Positions 1 to 9,337 of a stretch of DNA of 64,000 bases are shown one piece after another. The notes beneath the pieces were generated by a model. That model had not been told where the DNA came from. It worked only from the letters and a program-made list of their open reading frames with translations, and searched no databases. Source of the stretch: an uncultured Saprospiraceae bacterium (GTDB taxonomy: Bacteria > Bacteroidota > Bacteroidia > Chitinophagales > Saprospiraceae); NCBI GenBank assembly GCA_938015435.1, contig CALLPN010000003.1, positions 1-64,000 of the forward strand, written 5' to 3'. Each line of letters starts with the position of its first letter. The first letter of the stretch is position 1. The position numbers were made by a program, and so were the translations under genes.

Positions 1-61
1 GCCAAGCGTGCGTTACCGTCTGCTTATTTGCTGATATTGTTTTATAACTTAATGTATCCAC
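1..61 (-). CDS. rplM: Ribosomal protein L13, N-terminal fragment (gene runs off the window)
   Basis: Reading the minus strand from position 61 gives 20 codons beginning VDTLSYKTISANK and continuing to TVTHAW before the window ends. This closely resembles the N-terminus of Bacteroidota L13 (typically MDTLSYKT.SANK.TVTKEW). L13 is a large-subunit protein that binds 23S rRNA. The start appears to be GTG, since no in-frame ATG lies just upstream. A good promoter sits 64-94 bp upstream of the start. In this phylum rplM usually leads rpsI and rpsB, which would lie outside the window. The identification rests on only 20 residues, but the match is specific. Confidence 0.8.
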   Translation of the reverse strand, partial: MDTLSYKTISANKQTVTHAW

Positions 62-382
62 AGTTATATATCTTAAATAATGAATTAAATAATTTCTAAA
101 AGCGCCTATTTTCTTAAGCGGCTGCAAATGTAATTTTCCTATCACTAGAATGCAAGCTTTGTCTATTTATTTTTACAAAATTTATTTCATAACTCTCTGA
201 TAAACAGGGTAATTTTCGCATAACTCTCAAGTTTACTGAAAATAAAGCCACCTCTACACAGATGATAAGTACTGCATCTATAATCAATTATTGTATCTGT
301 ATCTTGTACATTATCAACCAGCTAGTCTAGATAGCTTTATAAATCGAGTTCGATACCCCCAATAAGCTGTAACTTCGTCTTC
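62..382. other. Divergent intergenic region between rplM and the GH3 gene
   Basis: The stretch holds the rplM promoter and leader on the minus strand and must also carry the promoter of the rightward GH3 gene, for which I see no clear consensus. No reading frame or RNA gene is supported. Confidence 0.6.
125..155 (-). promoter_or_regulatory. Bacteroidota-type promoter for rplM
   Basis: On the minus strand TTG (153-155) is followed after exactly 20 bp by TACATTTG (125-132). This matches the phylum consensus TTG-N19-21-TAnnTTTG recognised by the primary sigma factor. Transcription would begin near 118, leaving an untranslated leader of about 57 bases before the GTG of rplM. Confidence 0.7.
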
Positions 383-1897
383 ATGTTATATCACCTATCC
401 AACAAGATCGTAAAAGCTTATCTCGCCCAGAGATTTAAGCGGATAGAGCGTATAAGACATCACAGCCCTGAACTACAGCAGAAGGTATTACAAGATCTCA
501 TTCGCCACGCCAAAGACACCGAATGGGGAAAAGAAAATAATCTCCACAAACTATCGAAGGCAAAAGAGATATCAGATCAGCTACCTATTAGCAATTATGA
601 ATCTATCAAACCTTATATCGATAGAATGCTCCATGGGGAGGCCAACGTACTGACATCGGGTGTAACTAAATACTTTGCCAAGTCAGCAGGCACCACAAGT
701 GGAAAGAGCAAGTATCTGCCTATCAATAAAAAGATGCTTCACCGTAATCTTATAGCATCTAGCTGGGAGTCCATGGCGACTGTATATGATCGGAGACCTA
801 CAGCTCAGAGTTTTCAACACAAAAATTTGATCCTAGGTGGATCCCTGGAACCATATTCAGATTACCAACAAAGTACCGTGGGAGATGTATCCGCCATTAT
901 GCTACATACAATGCCTGGAGCAGGACGTCCTTTTTACTGCCCTGATTTTGAGACAGCCCTCATGCCAGACTGGGAGGAGAAGATCGAACTGATCGCACAG
1001 AAAGCTTCAAAAGCAAATATCGTAATGATCGCAGGAGTTCCTACTTGGAACCTTGTGCTATTCCAACGAATACTTGAGATTACAGGGAAAAATAACCTTC
1101 TGGAGCTTTGGCCCAACCTGCGTACTTATATGCATGGTGGAGTAGGTTTTGAGCCTTATCGGGCTCAATTTAGAGAACTCCTTCCAACTGATGATTTTGA
1201 TTACATGGAGATATACAATGCCTCGGAAGGCTATTTCAGTATACAGGATACTGAGAAAGATGGTATGCTCTTATTGACAGACCATGGAGTATATTATGAG
1301 TTTGTGCATATCAATGAAATTGATCATGAAAGTCCCTCTATATTGCGTTTGGACCAAGTAGAGGAGAATGAAAAATATGCCATGTTGATCTCTACTTTTG
1401 CAGGTCTTTGGAGATATATGATTGGAGACACTGTACAGTTTGTAAGTACCAATCCATATCGGATCAAAGTCATAGGACGAACTCAACACTATATCAATGT
1501 ATTCGGAGAAGAAGTGATGATAGGCAATACAGATCAAGCTATAGCCGAAACATGTCTGATAACAGAAGCTATAGTCAAGGAATACACAGTAGGGCCCATC
1601 TACATGACTGAGCCGGGTAAAGGGGGCCATCAATGGTTGATCGAATTTGATGTGGAACCCAAGTGTATGTCCGAGTTTGAGACCATACTAGATCGCAAGC
1701 TTCAAGACATCAACTCTGATTATGAAGCCAAACGATATAAAGATATGGCCTTAAGACAATTAAAAATCGACTCTTTACCGAACGGATCTTTTCATAATTG
1801 GCTTAAATCTAAAGGAAAGATAAGTGCACAAGTCAAAGTACCACGTCTATCGAATACCCGTAATTATGTAAATGACCTACTAAGCTTTGTAGAATGA
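383..1897 (+). CDS. GH3 auxin-responsive promoter family protein (acyl-acid-amido synthetase-like)
   Basis: The 504-residue protein matches the GH3 family, adenylate-forming enzymes that activate a carboxylic acid with ATP and join it to an amino acid in the plant members. Visible motifs are the ATP-binding loop AGTTSGKSK near residue 100, the YNASEG motif near 278 and a GRTQHYINVFGEE segment near 364 that fits the C-terminal nucleotide-binding hinge. There is no signal peptide, so it should be cytoplasmic. GH3 homologues are common in Bacteroidota, but their bacterial substrate is not known to me. The stop overlaps the start of the next gene in an ATGA arrangement, so the two are probably translationally coupled. 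Confidence 0.88.
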   Translation: MLYHLSNKIVKAYLAQRFKRIERIRHHSPELQQKVLQDLIRHAKDTEWGKENNLHKLSKAKEISDQLPISNYESIKPYIDRMLHGEANVLTSGVTKYFAKSAGTTSGKSKYLPINKKMLHRNLIASSWESMATVYDRRPTAQSFQHKNLILGGSLEPYSDYQQSTVGDVSAIMLHTMPGAGRPFYCPDFETALMPDWEEKIELIAQKASKANIVMIAGVPTWNLVLFQRILEITGKNNLLELWPNLRTYMHGGVGFEPYRAQFRELLPTDDFDYMEIYNASEGYFSIQDTEKDGMLLLTDHGVYYEFVHINEIDHESPSILRLDQVEENEKYAMLISTFAGLWRYMIGDTVQFVSTNPYRIKVIGRTQHYINVFGEEVMIGNTDQAIAETCLITEAIVKEYTVGPIYMTEPGKGGHQWLIEFDVEPKCMSEFETILDRKLQDINSDYEAKRYKDMALRQLKIDSLPNGSFHNWLKSKGKISAQVKVPRLSNTRNYVNDLLSFVE

Positions 1898-2211
1898 AAG
1901 AACTTGAAATAATATCAGCATTAGTCCAAAAGGATATCGGCGTAGAAGTACGTCAAGAAGCAAACGAACAAGAGTTGCTAAACGCAATTGTCAACAGAGT
2001 GACTTGGATGCTCAGATGTGACAAAGACCTTCTGATGAGCTACCTCTACAGATTAGATGTACTAGAACATAAGATCAACGCTGCACTTATGCCTGGCAAT
2101 CCACTCAGTGCCGAAGAAGCTTTAGGTCTTTTGATATTTGAAAGGCAAAAAGAAAGAATGGAAACCAAGAAGAAATATAAAACCGAACCCATCAAAGGTT
2201 GGGAATTCTAA
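1894..2211 (+). CDS. Small conserved-looking protein coupled to the GH3 gene
   Basis: A 105-residue acidic-to-neutral helical protein with no signal peptide or membrane segment. I do not recognise a family. Its ATG overlaps the GH3 stop by 4 bp (ATGA), which strongly suggests translation from the same message and a shared function. The body is predicted helical (VTWMLRCDKDLLMSYLYRLDV) with a charged C-terminal tail rich in Lys and Glu ending in GWEF. It could be a partner or regulator of the GH3 enzyme; this is inference from the overlap alone. Confidence 0.8.
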   Translation: MKELEIISALVQKDIGVEVRQEANEQELLNAIVNRVTWMLRCDKDLLMSYLYRLDVLEHKINAALMPGNPLSAEEALGLLIFERQKERMETKKKYKTEPIKGWEF

Positions 2212-2329
2212 AAACTCCTTACTAATTGGTTTCTAACTTACCCTCTAGATGCGGCAACATGGATATATATTAACTATTAATTAGACACATTCTAGATATT
2301 ATATGTCTACGGAATCTATCAACTCTGTT

Positions 2330-2361
2330 TTGTGTTATAAAATAAATACCTGTACTTTTAG
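2330..2361 (+). promoter_or_regulatory. Candidate promoter for nadA
   Basis: TTG (2330-2332, within TTTTG) is followed after 21 bp by TACTTTTA (2354-2361), one base off the TAnnTTTG consensus. The predicted start of transcription lies about 32 bases before the nadA ATG. Confidence 0.5.
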
Positions 2362-2398
2362 ATTGCGTATTATTAACAATAAACTTAACGAGTAGAAT

Positions 2399-3409
2399 AT
2401 GGCACCAGCGGCATTAGCAGTAGCGAAAGAAAATCTTCACAAAAACGGATATCTTGACATGGAAGTAGATCCTACATTGGATCTAGTGGCAGAAATCAAC
2501 AAACTGAAGAAGGAGAAGAACATGATTATCTTGGCTCACTATTACCAAGAGTCAGAAATCCAAGATATAGCTGATTATATTGGAGATAGTTTAGGTTTAT
2601 CTCAGAAAGCAGCTGATACAGAAGCGGATATAATTGTATTTGCTGGTGTACACTTTATGGCCGAGACTGCTAAGATGCTCAACCCTAAAAAAACGGTATT
2701 GCTTCCAGATCTAAAAGCTGGATGTTCGCTAGCAGATAGCTGTCCACCTCATTTATTCAAAAAATTTAAGGCTAAGTATCCTGATCATGTAGTCATCAGT
2801 TATATCAACTGTACTGCTGAACTAAAAACACTTACAGATATCTGCTGTACTTCTACTAACGCTAAAACAATAGTGGAAAGCGTACCTAAAGATAAAGGAA
2901 TCATATTCGCTCCAGATAAAAATCTAGGTGCGTGGTTAATCAAAAAAACGGGTCGCGATCTCGTACTTTGGAATGGTGCCTGCATGGTACACGAGATATT
3001 TTCAAATGAAAAAATCACTAAACTACAGATCAGACACCCAGAGGCAAAGTTCATCGCTCATCCAGAGTGTGAAGCTCACATATTAGATAAAGCTGATTTC
3101 ATAGGTTCTACTAGTCAACTGATTAAGTTTACTCAAGAGAATAAAGCTAAAGAATTTATCGTAGCTACTGAATCTGGTATCCTTCACCAGATGCAACTCA
3201 AGTCTCCTGACAAAACATTCATTCCTGCTCCCCCTAATAATACTTGTGCATGCAATGATTGTCCATTCATGAAGCGTAACACTATGGAAAAATTATATCT
3301 CACAATGAAGTATAATCTTCCTGAAGTAACACTCAGTGATGAAGTAATCGAAAAAGGTCTTCCATCTATTACAAAGATGTTAGAGATTAGTAAGGCGGCT
3401 GGATTGTAA
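2399..3409 (+). CDS. nadA: Quinolinate synthase A
   Basis: NadA condenses iminoaspartate with dihydroxyacetone phosphate to make quinolinate in de novo NAD synthesis, using a [4Fe-4S] cluster. The 336-residue protein shows AHYYQ at 46-50, GDSLGLS at 62-68, AGCSLADSC at 107-115, WNGACMVHE at 191-199, HPEC at 221-224 and [10 protein letters not shown] near 285-294. Cys109, Cys195 and Cys288 occupy the positions of the three cluster ligands known in the family. The first 25 residues or so extend beyond the shortest homologues. nadB and nadC are not in the window. The cytochrome gene begins 4 bp after the stop, so the two are likely co-transcribed. Confidence 0.96.
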   Translation: MAPAALAVAKENLHKNGYLDMEVDPTLDLVAEINKLKKEKNMIILAHYYQESEIQDIADYIGDSLGLSQKAADTEADIIVFAGVHFMAETAKMLNPKKTVLLPDLKAGCSLADSCPPHLFKKFKAKYPDHVVISYINCTAELKTLTDICCTSTNAKTIVESVPKDKGIIFAPDKNLGAWLIKKTGRDLVLWNGACMVHEIFSNEKITKLQIRHPEAKFIAHPECEAHILDKADFIGSTSQLIKFTQENKAKEFIVATESGILHQMQLKSPDKTFIPAPPNNTCACNDCPFMKRNTMEKLYLTMKYNLPEVTLSDEVIEKGLPSITKMLEISKAAGL

Positions 3410-3413
3410 AATC

Positions 3414-3872
3414 ATGAAAGACTTCCTCAACATTGTGTATATAATCGTTGGGGTTTCTGCTTGTTTATTTTTGTATTTATTGATGAGTCCTACTCAAGGT
3501 AATTCTATTAATCCAAGAGGGCTTTGTGGGACTACTGCCAAAAATTTAGGTTGTGGGATATCGATTTTTCCAGGGTATGGTAATCCCAAAGAAGGAAAGA
3601 AACTCTTTCGAAATAACTGTGCACAATGTCATGATAAAAGTATGACCAAAGATATGACTGGACCAGCATTATCAGGAAGCATGAAAAGATGGAGTAGAGA
3701 TACCACTCAACTACAATTATACTTTAGTAATTCTCCTGCTTATCTAGATACCACTACGGATCTTCGTTTGATCGAACTTAGAGAAAATTGGAAACCAACC
3801 CTCTCACATAAATTTCAACTCTCTATGCAAGAAGTGAAAGATATAATGAGTTATGTGAAAGGTTCGTATTGA
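3414..3872 (+). CDS. Membrane-anchored monohaem cytochrome c
   Basis: The 152-residue protein starts with an uncleaved-looking membrane anchor (about residues 6-25) followed by a periplasmic class I cytochrome c domain. The haem-binding motif is CAQCH at 69-73 within NNCAQCHDKS. A GPALSGSMKRW segment follows, typical of small bacterial cytochromes, and a C-terminal helix (about 138-150, MQEVKDIMSYVK) closes the fold. The sixth haem ligand is not certain; several Met residues are available. It sits 4 bp behind nadA, an association for which I know no functional explanation. It probably carries electrons in the periplasm. Confidence 0.88.
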   Translation: MKDFLNIVYIIVGVSACLFLYLLMSPTQGNSINPRGLCGTTAKNLGCGISIFPGYGNPKEGKKLFRNNCAQCHDKSMTKDMTGPALSGSMKRWSRDTTQLQLYFSNSPAYLDTTTDLRLIELRENWKPTLSHKFQLSMQEVKDIMSYVKGSY

Positions 3873-4105
3873 TAGTTTGGCGTTGCTATGCAACTACTTT
3901 TTTTCGCATGCTACTGAAGTAGACAGGAACACTATACGTTATCGTCAAATAAAGCAATCAAGCCTAATGTCACTTCGAATTCATTGGACAAGCAACGGCT
4001 TACATAGTAAACATGCATTGTCGGAGAGAGGCTTTCAAAGAAAACACCTGGACTCCGAAGTCGCACTAAATTACTCGACGTAGGAGAGATCTACTTTGTT
4101 TAATT
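3873..4105. other. Intergenic stretch with short inverted repeats
   Basis: No gene is supported here; a 68-codon frame at 3877-4083 has no recognisable features. A 5-bp hairpin (GTTGC TAT GCAAC, 3882-3894) followed by a run of T may be a weak terminator for nadA and the cytochrome gene. Its core TTGCTAYGCAA also occurs in the repeat array after recA. A second small hairpin core, GACTCCGAAGTC, lies near 4050. Confidence 0.5.
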
Positions 4106-4146
4106 ATTAAATAAAAAGAGCCCAAACATTTTCATGCTTGAGCTCT
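4106..4146 (-). terminator. Rho-independent terminator of the M1 aminopeptidase gene
   Basis: On the minus strand a 13-bp stem (AGAGCTCAAGCAT with ATGTTTGGGCTCT, two G-U pairs) encloses a GAAA loop and is followed by a T-rich tract. It lies 30 bp after the stop codon. Confidence 0.85.
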
Positions 4147-4176
4147 CTGGTAATATTTAAAAGTAATTTCTATTTA

Positions 4177-6783
4177 CTAGAAACCTTTATATCTCTCTAC
4201 TAACATCTTGTTAGTCTCGCGACTTTTGATATCGTCCATAATAGTTGTGATCTTTCCTAATGCAGTAGTAATTTTCGCATCATCAGGCGTTTCAGTTTGC
4301 TTCTCTGTCAATGCACCTTTAATTCTGCTCAATGTATTCATCGATACAAATTTACGGTACATATTGTTAGATAAATTACCAGCGATTGATCCTAATTTTT
4401 CGGCACCACTTTGCATTGCTGGTACATCTTGAGTGCTTAGCATATTATAATATTTTCCGTAGAAGTCAAACATAGAATATAAACCAACCGTCTCAAGCTT
4501 ATCTTCAAAAAATGGTAAATATTTAGCGTCTCCTGTCTTACCGTATATATCTGCGATAGACCCTACTAACATATCAGTATCTTCTTTTGCTAATACTTTT
4601 GTGTATTCTAATGCTTGCTCAGGATTAGTATCATACAAAGCACTTACCGCTTGACCTAATACAGGATAAGCTTGTTCCGTTTTCATGATCTTAGCCACAA
4701 GAGAAGTTAAGTCTGCTCCTTCTATACTTGCCAATCCATTGAGTGCCGCAGCTCTTACTTTTGAGTGTTTGTCATTAGTCGCTAGACTCATTAATATGTC
4801 AGACGCACCCGCTTTAGTTACATCCATTTCTTTGATCGCTTTTGATCTAATAGAGTGCTGAGGATATGCTAACATTTTTTCTTGTAGCATTGAAAAGCTT
4901 CCACCTTCTTTCAATTTGTTAACTGCTGTGTAAACGTGTAAAAATTTAGTAGCGTGCTTTGCTTGTGCAGCTAGTTCTGCTTCTGTCTTCGTATGATTAA
5001 TAATCATCAACGTAGAAGCATTACCGTCCATCACTACGGCGGAAGGTACAGACACTACATCTTCTAATACCAGTGATTGGTTTCTATTATTAATAGTAAC
5101 ACTATACGTAGAAAGTGTTCCATTGGCATCATATAAATCTACTGTCATAGGTAGTACAAAAATCGCAGGAATCTCATCTGTTGGTTCATGCTTCTGCATT
5201 ACATCCAAAGTGAGCGTCTTAGCTATAGCATCGTATGTATGTGTTACATCTAACTCAGGGTGACCTGCCGCAAAGAACCATTGATCCCAAAACCAATTAA
5301 GATCCATACCAGTGATGTCTTCCATTGCGATACGTAGTTCATCAGCTTCTACAGCTGTGTATTCGTTATCTTTAAGATACTTGTTGCAACCTGCAAAGAA
5401 TGCATCGTCACCGATATTATTACGTAGCATGTGTAAGATGAGTCCACCTTTATTATAACTATGTGCATCGAACATTTCTTCCTTATCATCATAACCAAAA
5501 TGGATCAATGGATGAGTACCTTGCTGCTGTGCAGATCCAAGGTATCCTCTTAATTCATTAACACGATGAAAATCTGCAGCTTCCGCGCCATCGTGATGCT
5601 CTGCCCAAAGATACTCTGAGTAGTTAGCGAACCCTTCGTTAAGCGTTAGATTAGCCCAAGACTCACATGTTACTAGATCACCAAACCAGTGGTGCATCAT
5701 CTCATGCGCTACGATATAATCATTGTCATTATCTATTAACTCTCTTCCTGTTTTCTGTACAAAATCTCCGAAGATTACTGCAGATGTATTTTCCATTGCT
5801 CCAGATACATAATCTCTCATGATTACTTGACTGTACTTGTCCCATGGATAAGGATACTCTAGTTTCTCAGAAAAGAACGTAAGCATCTCTGGTGTATGGT
5901 CAAATATTTCTTTAGCATATGGCTCATACTTATGCTCTACCATATAAGTCAATGGCATTCCATTCCATGTGTCTTTTACTTCTGCAAAATCTCCTACACC
6001 TACAAAAAATAAATAAGGTGCATGTGGTTTCGTTTGCTTCCAAACATCAGTACGTGTACCGTCTGCATTTTTTTTCGAAGACATTTTTTTACCATTAGAT
6101 AATGTCTTGTATTTATCCTGTACTGTAAGAGTTATTTCCTGTGTCGTACGCTCATTTGGCTTATCAAAAGTAGGAAACCATTTACTGTTACTTTCTGTCT
6201 CCCCTTGCGTCCAGATTTGCATTGGCTTATCTGCTTCTTCTCCGAGTGGATTGATAAAAAACAATCCTTTGTCCGAAGTGATCGCGGCACTTCCTCCAAT
6301 AGGTGCTTCATTAGGCTTTGCGATATAATCAATGAATACGTTTACTTTTTCACCACGCTTATATTCACGATCGAGATTGATAGTGATATCACGTCCATCG
6401 TAATCGTAAGTTGCCGTTCTATTATTGACTTTGATCTCTTTGATATCAAACCCAACAGCATCTAGCATCATTTTACTTTGTGGATAAAATACAGGCGTCG
6501 AAGTAATAACAGCTTTTCCAATTACATACTGATTGGCCCAATCAAATTTGATGTCCAATTTGGTATCTAATAAGTCGAAGTAACGTGTTGCACTTTCGTT
6601 GTACTTTGGTAATTCGTAAGTTTTCTCTTCCGCTTCAGCAGACACTACCATTTCAGGTAATATTGTTTCTTCTACGATTACTTCTTCGACCATTGTCTGG
6701 TCCGCTATCTTTTTGGTAGATCCACAGGCTGATACTAATACTGCGAGTGCAAATAGGAAAGATATTTTTTTGATGATTTGCAT
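4177..6783 (-). CDS. M1 family metallo-aminopeptidase, lipoprotein
   Basis: An 868-residue zinc aminopeptidase that removes N-terminal residues from peptides outside the cytoplasm. It begins with a lipoprotein signal (lipobox VSAC, Cys near residue 20). The M1 N-terminal beta domain is followed by the exopeptidase motif GAMEN at 328-332 and the zinc site HEMMHHWFGD starting at His360. Glu383 in LTLNEGF completes HEXXH-X18-E. The C-terminal third is helical and HEAT-like (about 600-868). A good terminator follows the gene. Lipid anchoring suggests attachment to the outer membrane and peptide scavenging, consistent with a protein-degrading marine bacterium; the location is inferred from the lipobox only. 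Confidence 0.94.
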   Translation of the reverse strand: MQIIKKISFLFALAVLVSACGSTKKIADQTMVEEVIVEETILPEMVVSAEAEEKTYELPKYNESATRYFDLLDTKLDIKFDWANQYVIGKAVITSTPVFYPQSKMMLDAVGFDIKEIKVNNRTATYDYDGRDITINLDREYKRGEKVNVFIDYIAKPNEAPIGGSAAITSDKGLFFINPLGEEADKPMQIWTQGETESNSKWFPTFDKPNERTTQEITLTVQDKYKTLSNGKKMSSKKNADGTRTDVWKQTKPHAPYLFFVGVGDFAEVKDTWNGMPLTYMVEHKYEPYAKEIFDHTPEMLTFFSEKLEYPYPWDKYSQVIMRDYVSGAMENTSAVIFGDFVQKTGRELIDNDNDYIVAHEMMHHWFGDLVTCESWANLTLNEGFANYSEYLWAEHHDGAEAADFHRVNELRGYLGSAQQQGTHPLIHFGYDDKEEMFDAHSYNKGGLILHMLRNNIGDDAFFAGCNKYLKDNEYTAVEADELRIAMEDITGMDLNWFWDQWFFAAGHPELDVTHTYDAIAKTLTLDVMQKHEPTDEIPAIFVLPMTVDLYDANGTLSTYSVTINNRNQSLVLEDVVSVPSAVVMDGNASTLMIINHTKTEAELAAQAKHATKFLHVYTAVNKLKEGGSFSMLQEKMLAYPQHSIRSKAIKEMDVTKAGASDILMSLATNDKHSKVRAAALNGLASIEGADLTSLVAKIMKTEQAYPVLGQAVSALYDTNPEQALEYTKVLAKEDTDMLVGSIADIYGKTGDAKYLPFFEDKLETVGLYSMFDFYGKYYNMLSTQDVPAMQSGAEKLGSIAGNLSNNMYRKFVSMNTLSRIKGALTEKQTETPDDAKITTALGKITTIMDDIKSRETNKMLVERYKGF

Positions 6784-6879
6784 TGATATGATATTGATTA
6801 GATAATTCTTAATAAATAATTTGATTCCTGCGTCCTTCCAGATTAAATATAGTTGGGCTTTATGACGGCCTAAGCAATG

Positions 6880-7638
6880 TTATATTTCGAAAATATATTT
6901 TAACCCCAGTTTTAAACCAACAGAATTAAATGTTTTGTTTAAATTCTGAACTGATTGTAGATTATTTTCTTCGACAAGATCATCCCTTACACTCTCACTA
7001 AAAACGTATTCGAATGATCCATATCTATGTCCAATTCCGCAATAGAGATATAGTCCTTTATATATGTTTCTTTCTATTTCTATATTAAATGAATAGAATT
7101 TACCTCCTTCATATACACCCCAATGTCTTGACGTAAAATCTTCCTCAGTATTATATGAATACGAAAATAGAGTGTTGGGTGTTGGACCATTTACTATCCT
7201 GTTAGTTACACCATATTCTCCATTTACAATTACATTAAAGTGCTTCAATTCAAAAATTTTCAATAACCCTACTGAATACCCTTCAAACAAATAGCCCCGA
7301 TCAGTATATCCTCCTCCTTTACCTGACCACATTCTTGGAAAGTCATCATATTGGGATTTTAAAATATTATAAGGATTTTCGAAACCAACACTTTTTAATT
7401 CTAAATTTAATTTTTTTAGCGTTATACCAAAAGTTCTATACTTAAATTCCAACCCTACACTTTTAAAGTTTCCATTAGGCGAATATCCATCAGTGATTTT
7501 TTCATATGTATCAATCTCGCCGTAATTAGTAAAGGCTTCTGCTTCTACTATAACTCCTACCCTAAATCGTTGTTGAGCATTAATATTTATTACTATAATA
7601 AATGATAGTAATAATAGCATACTTCTAATTCTTCTCAT
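6880..7638 (-). CDS. Secreted beta-rich protein of unknown function (outer-membrane barrel-like)
   Basis: The 252-residue protein has a clear signal peptide (about residues 1-21, ending NINAQ). The rest alternates polar and aromatic residues in beta-strand pattern (for example GLEFKYRTFGITLKKL) and ends with GLKLGLKYIFEI, a C-terminal strand typical of outer-membrane barrels. I do not recognise a named family. Its stop lies about 100 bp upstream of the M1 aminopeptidase start, and it begins 29 bp after dapD ends, so it may be read from the dapD message. Confidence 0.75.
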   Translation of the reverse strand: MRRIRSMLLLLSFIIVININAQQRFRVGVIVEAEAFTNYGEIDTYEKITDGYSPNGNFKSVGLEFKYRTFGITLKKLNLELKSVGFENPYNILKSQYDDFPRMWSGKGGGYTDRGYLFEGYSVGLLKIFELKHFNVIVNGEYGVTNRIVNGPTPNTLFSYSYNTEEDFTSRHWGVYEGGKFYSFNIEIERNIYKGLYLYCGIGHRYGSFEYVFSESVRDDLVEENNLQSVQNLNKTFNSVGLKLGLKYIFEI

Positions 7639-7667
7639 TGCTTCTATTTTTTATTTTTTAAAAAAAA

Positions 7668-8483
7668 TTATACCGCTACGCTATGATCTCTAAGCGCATC
7701 ATTTAAACTTACTTTTTTATCAGTACTTTCTTTACGTCGTCCGATGATCAGAGCACAGTTTACATTGTAATCTCCTGAAGGAAATGACTTAGTATAACTT
7801 CCAGGAATAACTACAGCACGCTCAGGTACTTCTCCTTTATAAGTTACTGGTTCGTCGCCAGTCACGTCTATGATATGGGAGCTCTTAGTAAGTATAACTC
7901 CTGCTCCAAGAACAGCTTCTTTGCGAACTCTTACACCCTCTACTACGATACATCTAGATCCAATAAAACAATTGTCTTCTATGATCGTAGGTGTGGCTTG
8001 TAATGGCTCTAGTACTCCTCCGATACCTACACCTCCAGACAAGTGAACATTACGACCAATCTGTGCACAACTTCCTACTGTCGCCCATGTATCTACCATA
8101 GTACCACTACCTACCCATGCACCTATGTTAACATAACTAGGCATCATGATTACTCCTCTCTCCAGATATGATCCGTGACGTGCGATCGCATGTGGGACCA
8201 CTCTCACACCTTTGGCTTCGTAACCAGACTTAAGTGGAATCTTATCATGAAACTCAAATGGACCAACTTCAATAGTTTCCATCTTACAAATAGGAAAATA
8301 CATTACAACTGCTTTTTTTACCCAATCATTAACCTTCCAATAATCACCTAAAGGTTCTGCTACTCGCACTTCTCCTTTGTCTAATAACTCTACTACACTA
8401 CGTATCGCCTCCTGAGTCATTGATGTCTTTAATAAAGATCTGTCTTCCCAGGCTGCTTCAATTATTGTTCTTATTTGATTCAT
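7668..8483 (-). CDS. dapD: Tetrahydrodipicolinate N-succinyltransferase
   Basis: DapD transfers succinyl from succinyl-CoA to tetrahydrodipicolinate in the lysine and diaminopimelate pathway. The 271-residue length is standard. An N-terminal helical part is followed by left-handed beta-helix hexapeptide repeats (GGVGIGGVLEP, IIEDNCFIGSRCIVVEGV, LGAGVIL) and a C-terminal region (VIPGSYTKSF, then CALIIGRR). Soluble, cytoplasmic, acting as a trimer in the family. No other dap genes are nearby. Confidence 0.96.
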   Translation of the reverse strand: MNQIRTIIEAAWEDRSLLKTSMTQEAIRSVVELLDKGEVRVAEPLGDYWKVNDWVKKAVVMYFPICKMETIEVGPFEFHDKIPLKSGYEAKGVRVVPHAIARHGSYLERGVIMMPSYVNIGAWVGSGTMVDTWATVGSCAQIGRNVHLSGGVGIGGVLEPLQATPTIIEDNCFIGSRCIVVEGVRVRKEAVLGAGVILTKSSHIIDVTGDEPVTYKGEVPERAVVIPGSYTKSFPSGDYNVNCALIIGRRKESTDKKVSLNDALRDHSVAV

Positions 8484-8566
8484 AATGTTTGTATTTGTTT
8501 GCGAATATAATACAGATTGACAAAAGACATAAACAGATGCCGATACTTGTCAGGGTGGGTATATTG

Positions 8567-9232
8567 TTACAATCTTTCTTTAGCTCTCTTGATTAATTCT
8601 ACTATTTCACTCGTGATCATAGCTGTAGCACCCCAAAGTACATGTTGATTCAGCTTATAATATGGTACATCTTTCATTACTCTATTTCTCACTTGCAGAT
8701 CTTTAGTGTCTATAATATCCGCTGACAAGAGATTCTCTATGGGAAAAGAAACAATAGATGCTACTTCAGATTCTTGGGGTATAAAAGCTGGTGCATGTTC
8801 CATATAACCAAGGAATGGATAAACCAAAAAATTACTAGCGAACACGTATAGATCTGTAAGTTGTCCGATAACATTTATTTCCTCAGGAGGAATACCAATC
8901 TCTTCTTCTACTTCCCTGAGCGCTCCTATAAGATATGTCTCATCTTCTACTTCTAATTTACCACCAGGAAAGCTAATCTGGCCTCCGTGCTTGTCATCAG
9001 GATGGCTAAATGTCCGTTCGATAAATGCCATTCGGAGTTCGTTACCTTCTGGATAAATTATACCCATAACACAGGCCTTCTTATGATCTTCTGGCGCAAG
9101 ACGATATTTACTATTAGAGATTACTGGCGAAAGTTTGTTTTGGGCCACTTCACCAGGTAAGCCGTTATTTATTTCCTTATAAATTTGAGTAAGGAGTTTT
9201 TTCTGATCCTGTGTTAAAATTGAGTTGGGCAT
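8567..9232 (-). CDS. Nudix hydrolase, CoA pyrophosphatase type
   Basis: The 221-residue protein carries a Nudix box beginning GGKLEVEDETYLIGA and continuing REVEEEIGI, preceded by the HGGQISFPGGK segment that marks the CoA-diphosphatase group (NudL-like). Such enzymes cleave CoA and related dinucleotides to 4'-phosphopantetheine and 3',5'-ADP. No signal peptide. It stands alone between dapD and prfA, about 80 bp from the former and 105 bp from the latter. The substrate is inferred from the family. Confidence 0.9.
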   Translation of the reverse strand: MPNSILTQDQKKLLTQIYKEINNGLPGEVAQNKLSPVISNSKYRLAPEDHKKACVMGIIYPEGNELRMAFIERTFSHPDDKHGGQISFPGGKLEVEDETYLIGALREVEEEIGIPPEEINVIGQLTDLYVFASNFLVYPFLGYMEHAPAFIPQESEVASIVSFPIENLLSADIIDTKDLQVRNRVMKDVPYYKLNQHVLWGATAMITSEIVELIKRAKERL

Positions 9233-9337
9233 GTATAGATGACAACTTAAAGGAGTTTATGTTTACGTGGTTATCTATGATGATTATTGGTCCATCAATA
9301 CAAATTTGAATGTTTGAACAATTAATAATCAAAAAAA

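Noticed and set aside
340-370. A GTTCGAT-like T-loop sequence suggesting a tRNA
   Set aside because: The flanking bases do not form a T-stem (TCGAG against CCCCC), and no D-arm, anticodon arm or acceptor stem can be drawn.
3877-4083. A 68-codon plus-strand frame after the cytochrome gene
   Set aside because: No domain, signal or ribosome-binding site. The stretch contains small palindromes, and its codon use is unlike its neighbours. It is better explained as intergenic repeat-like DNA.
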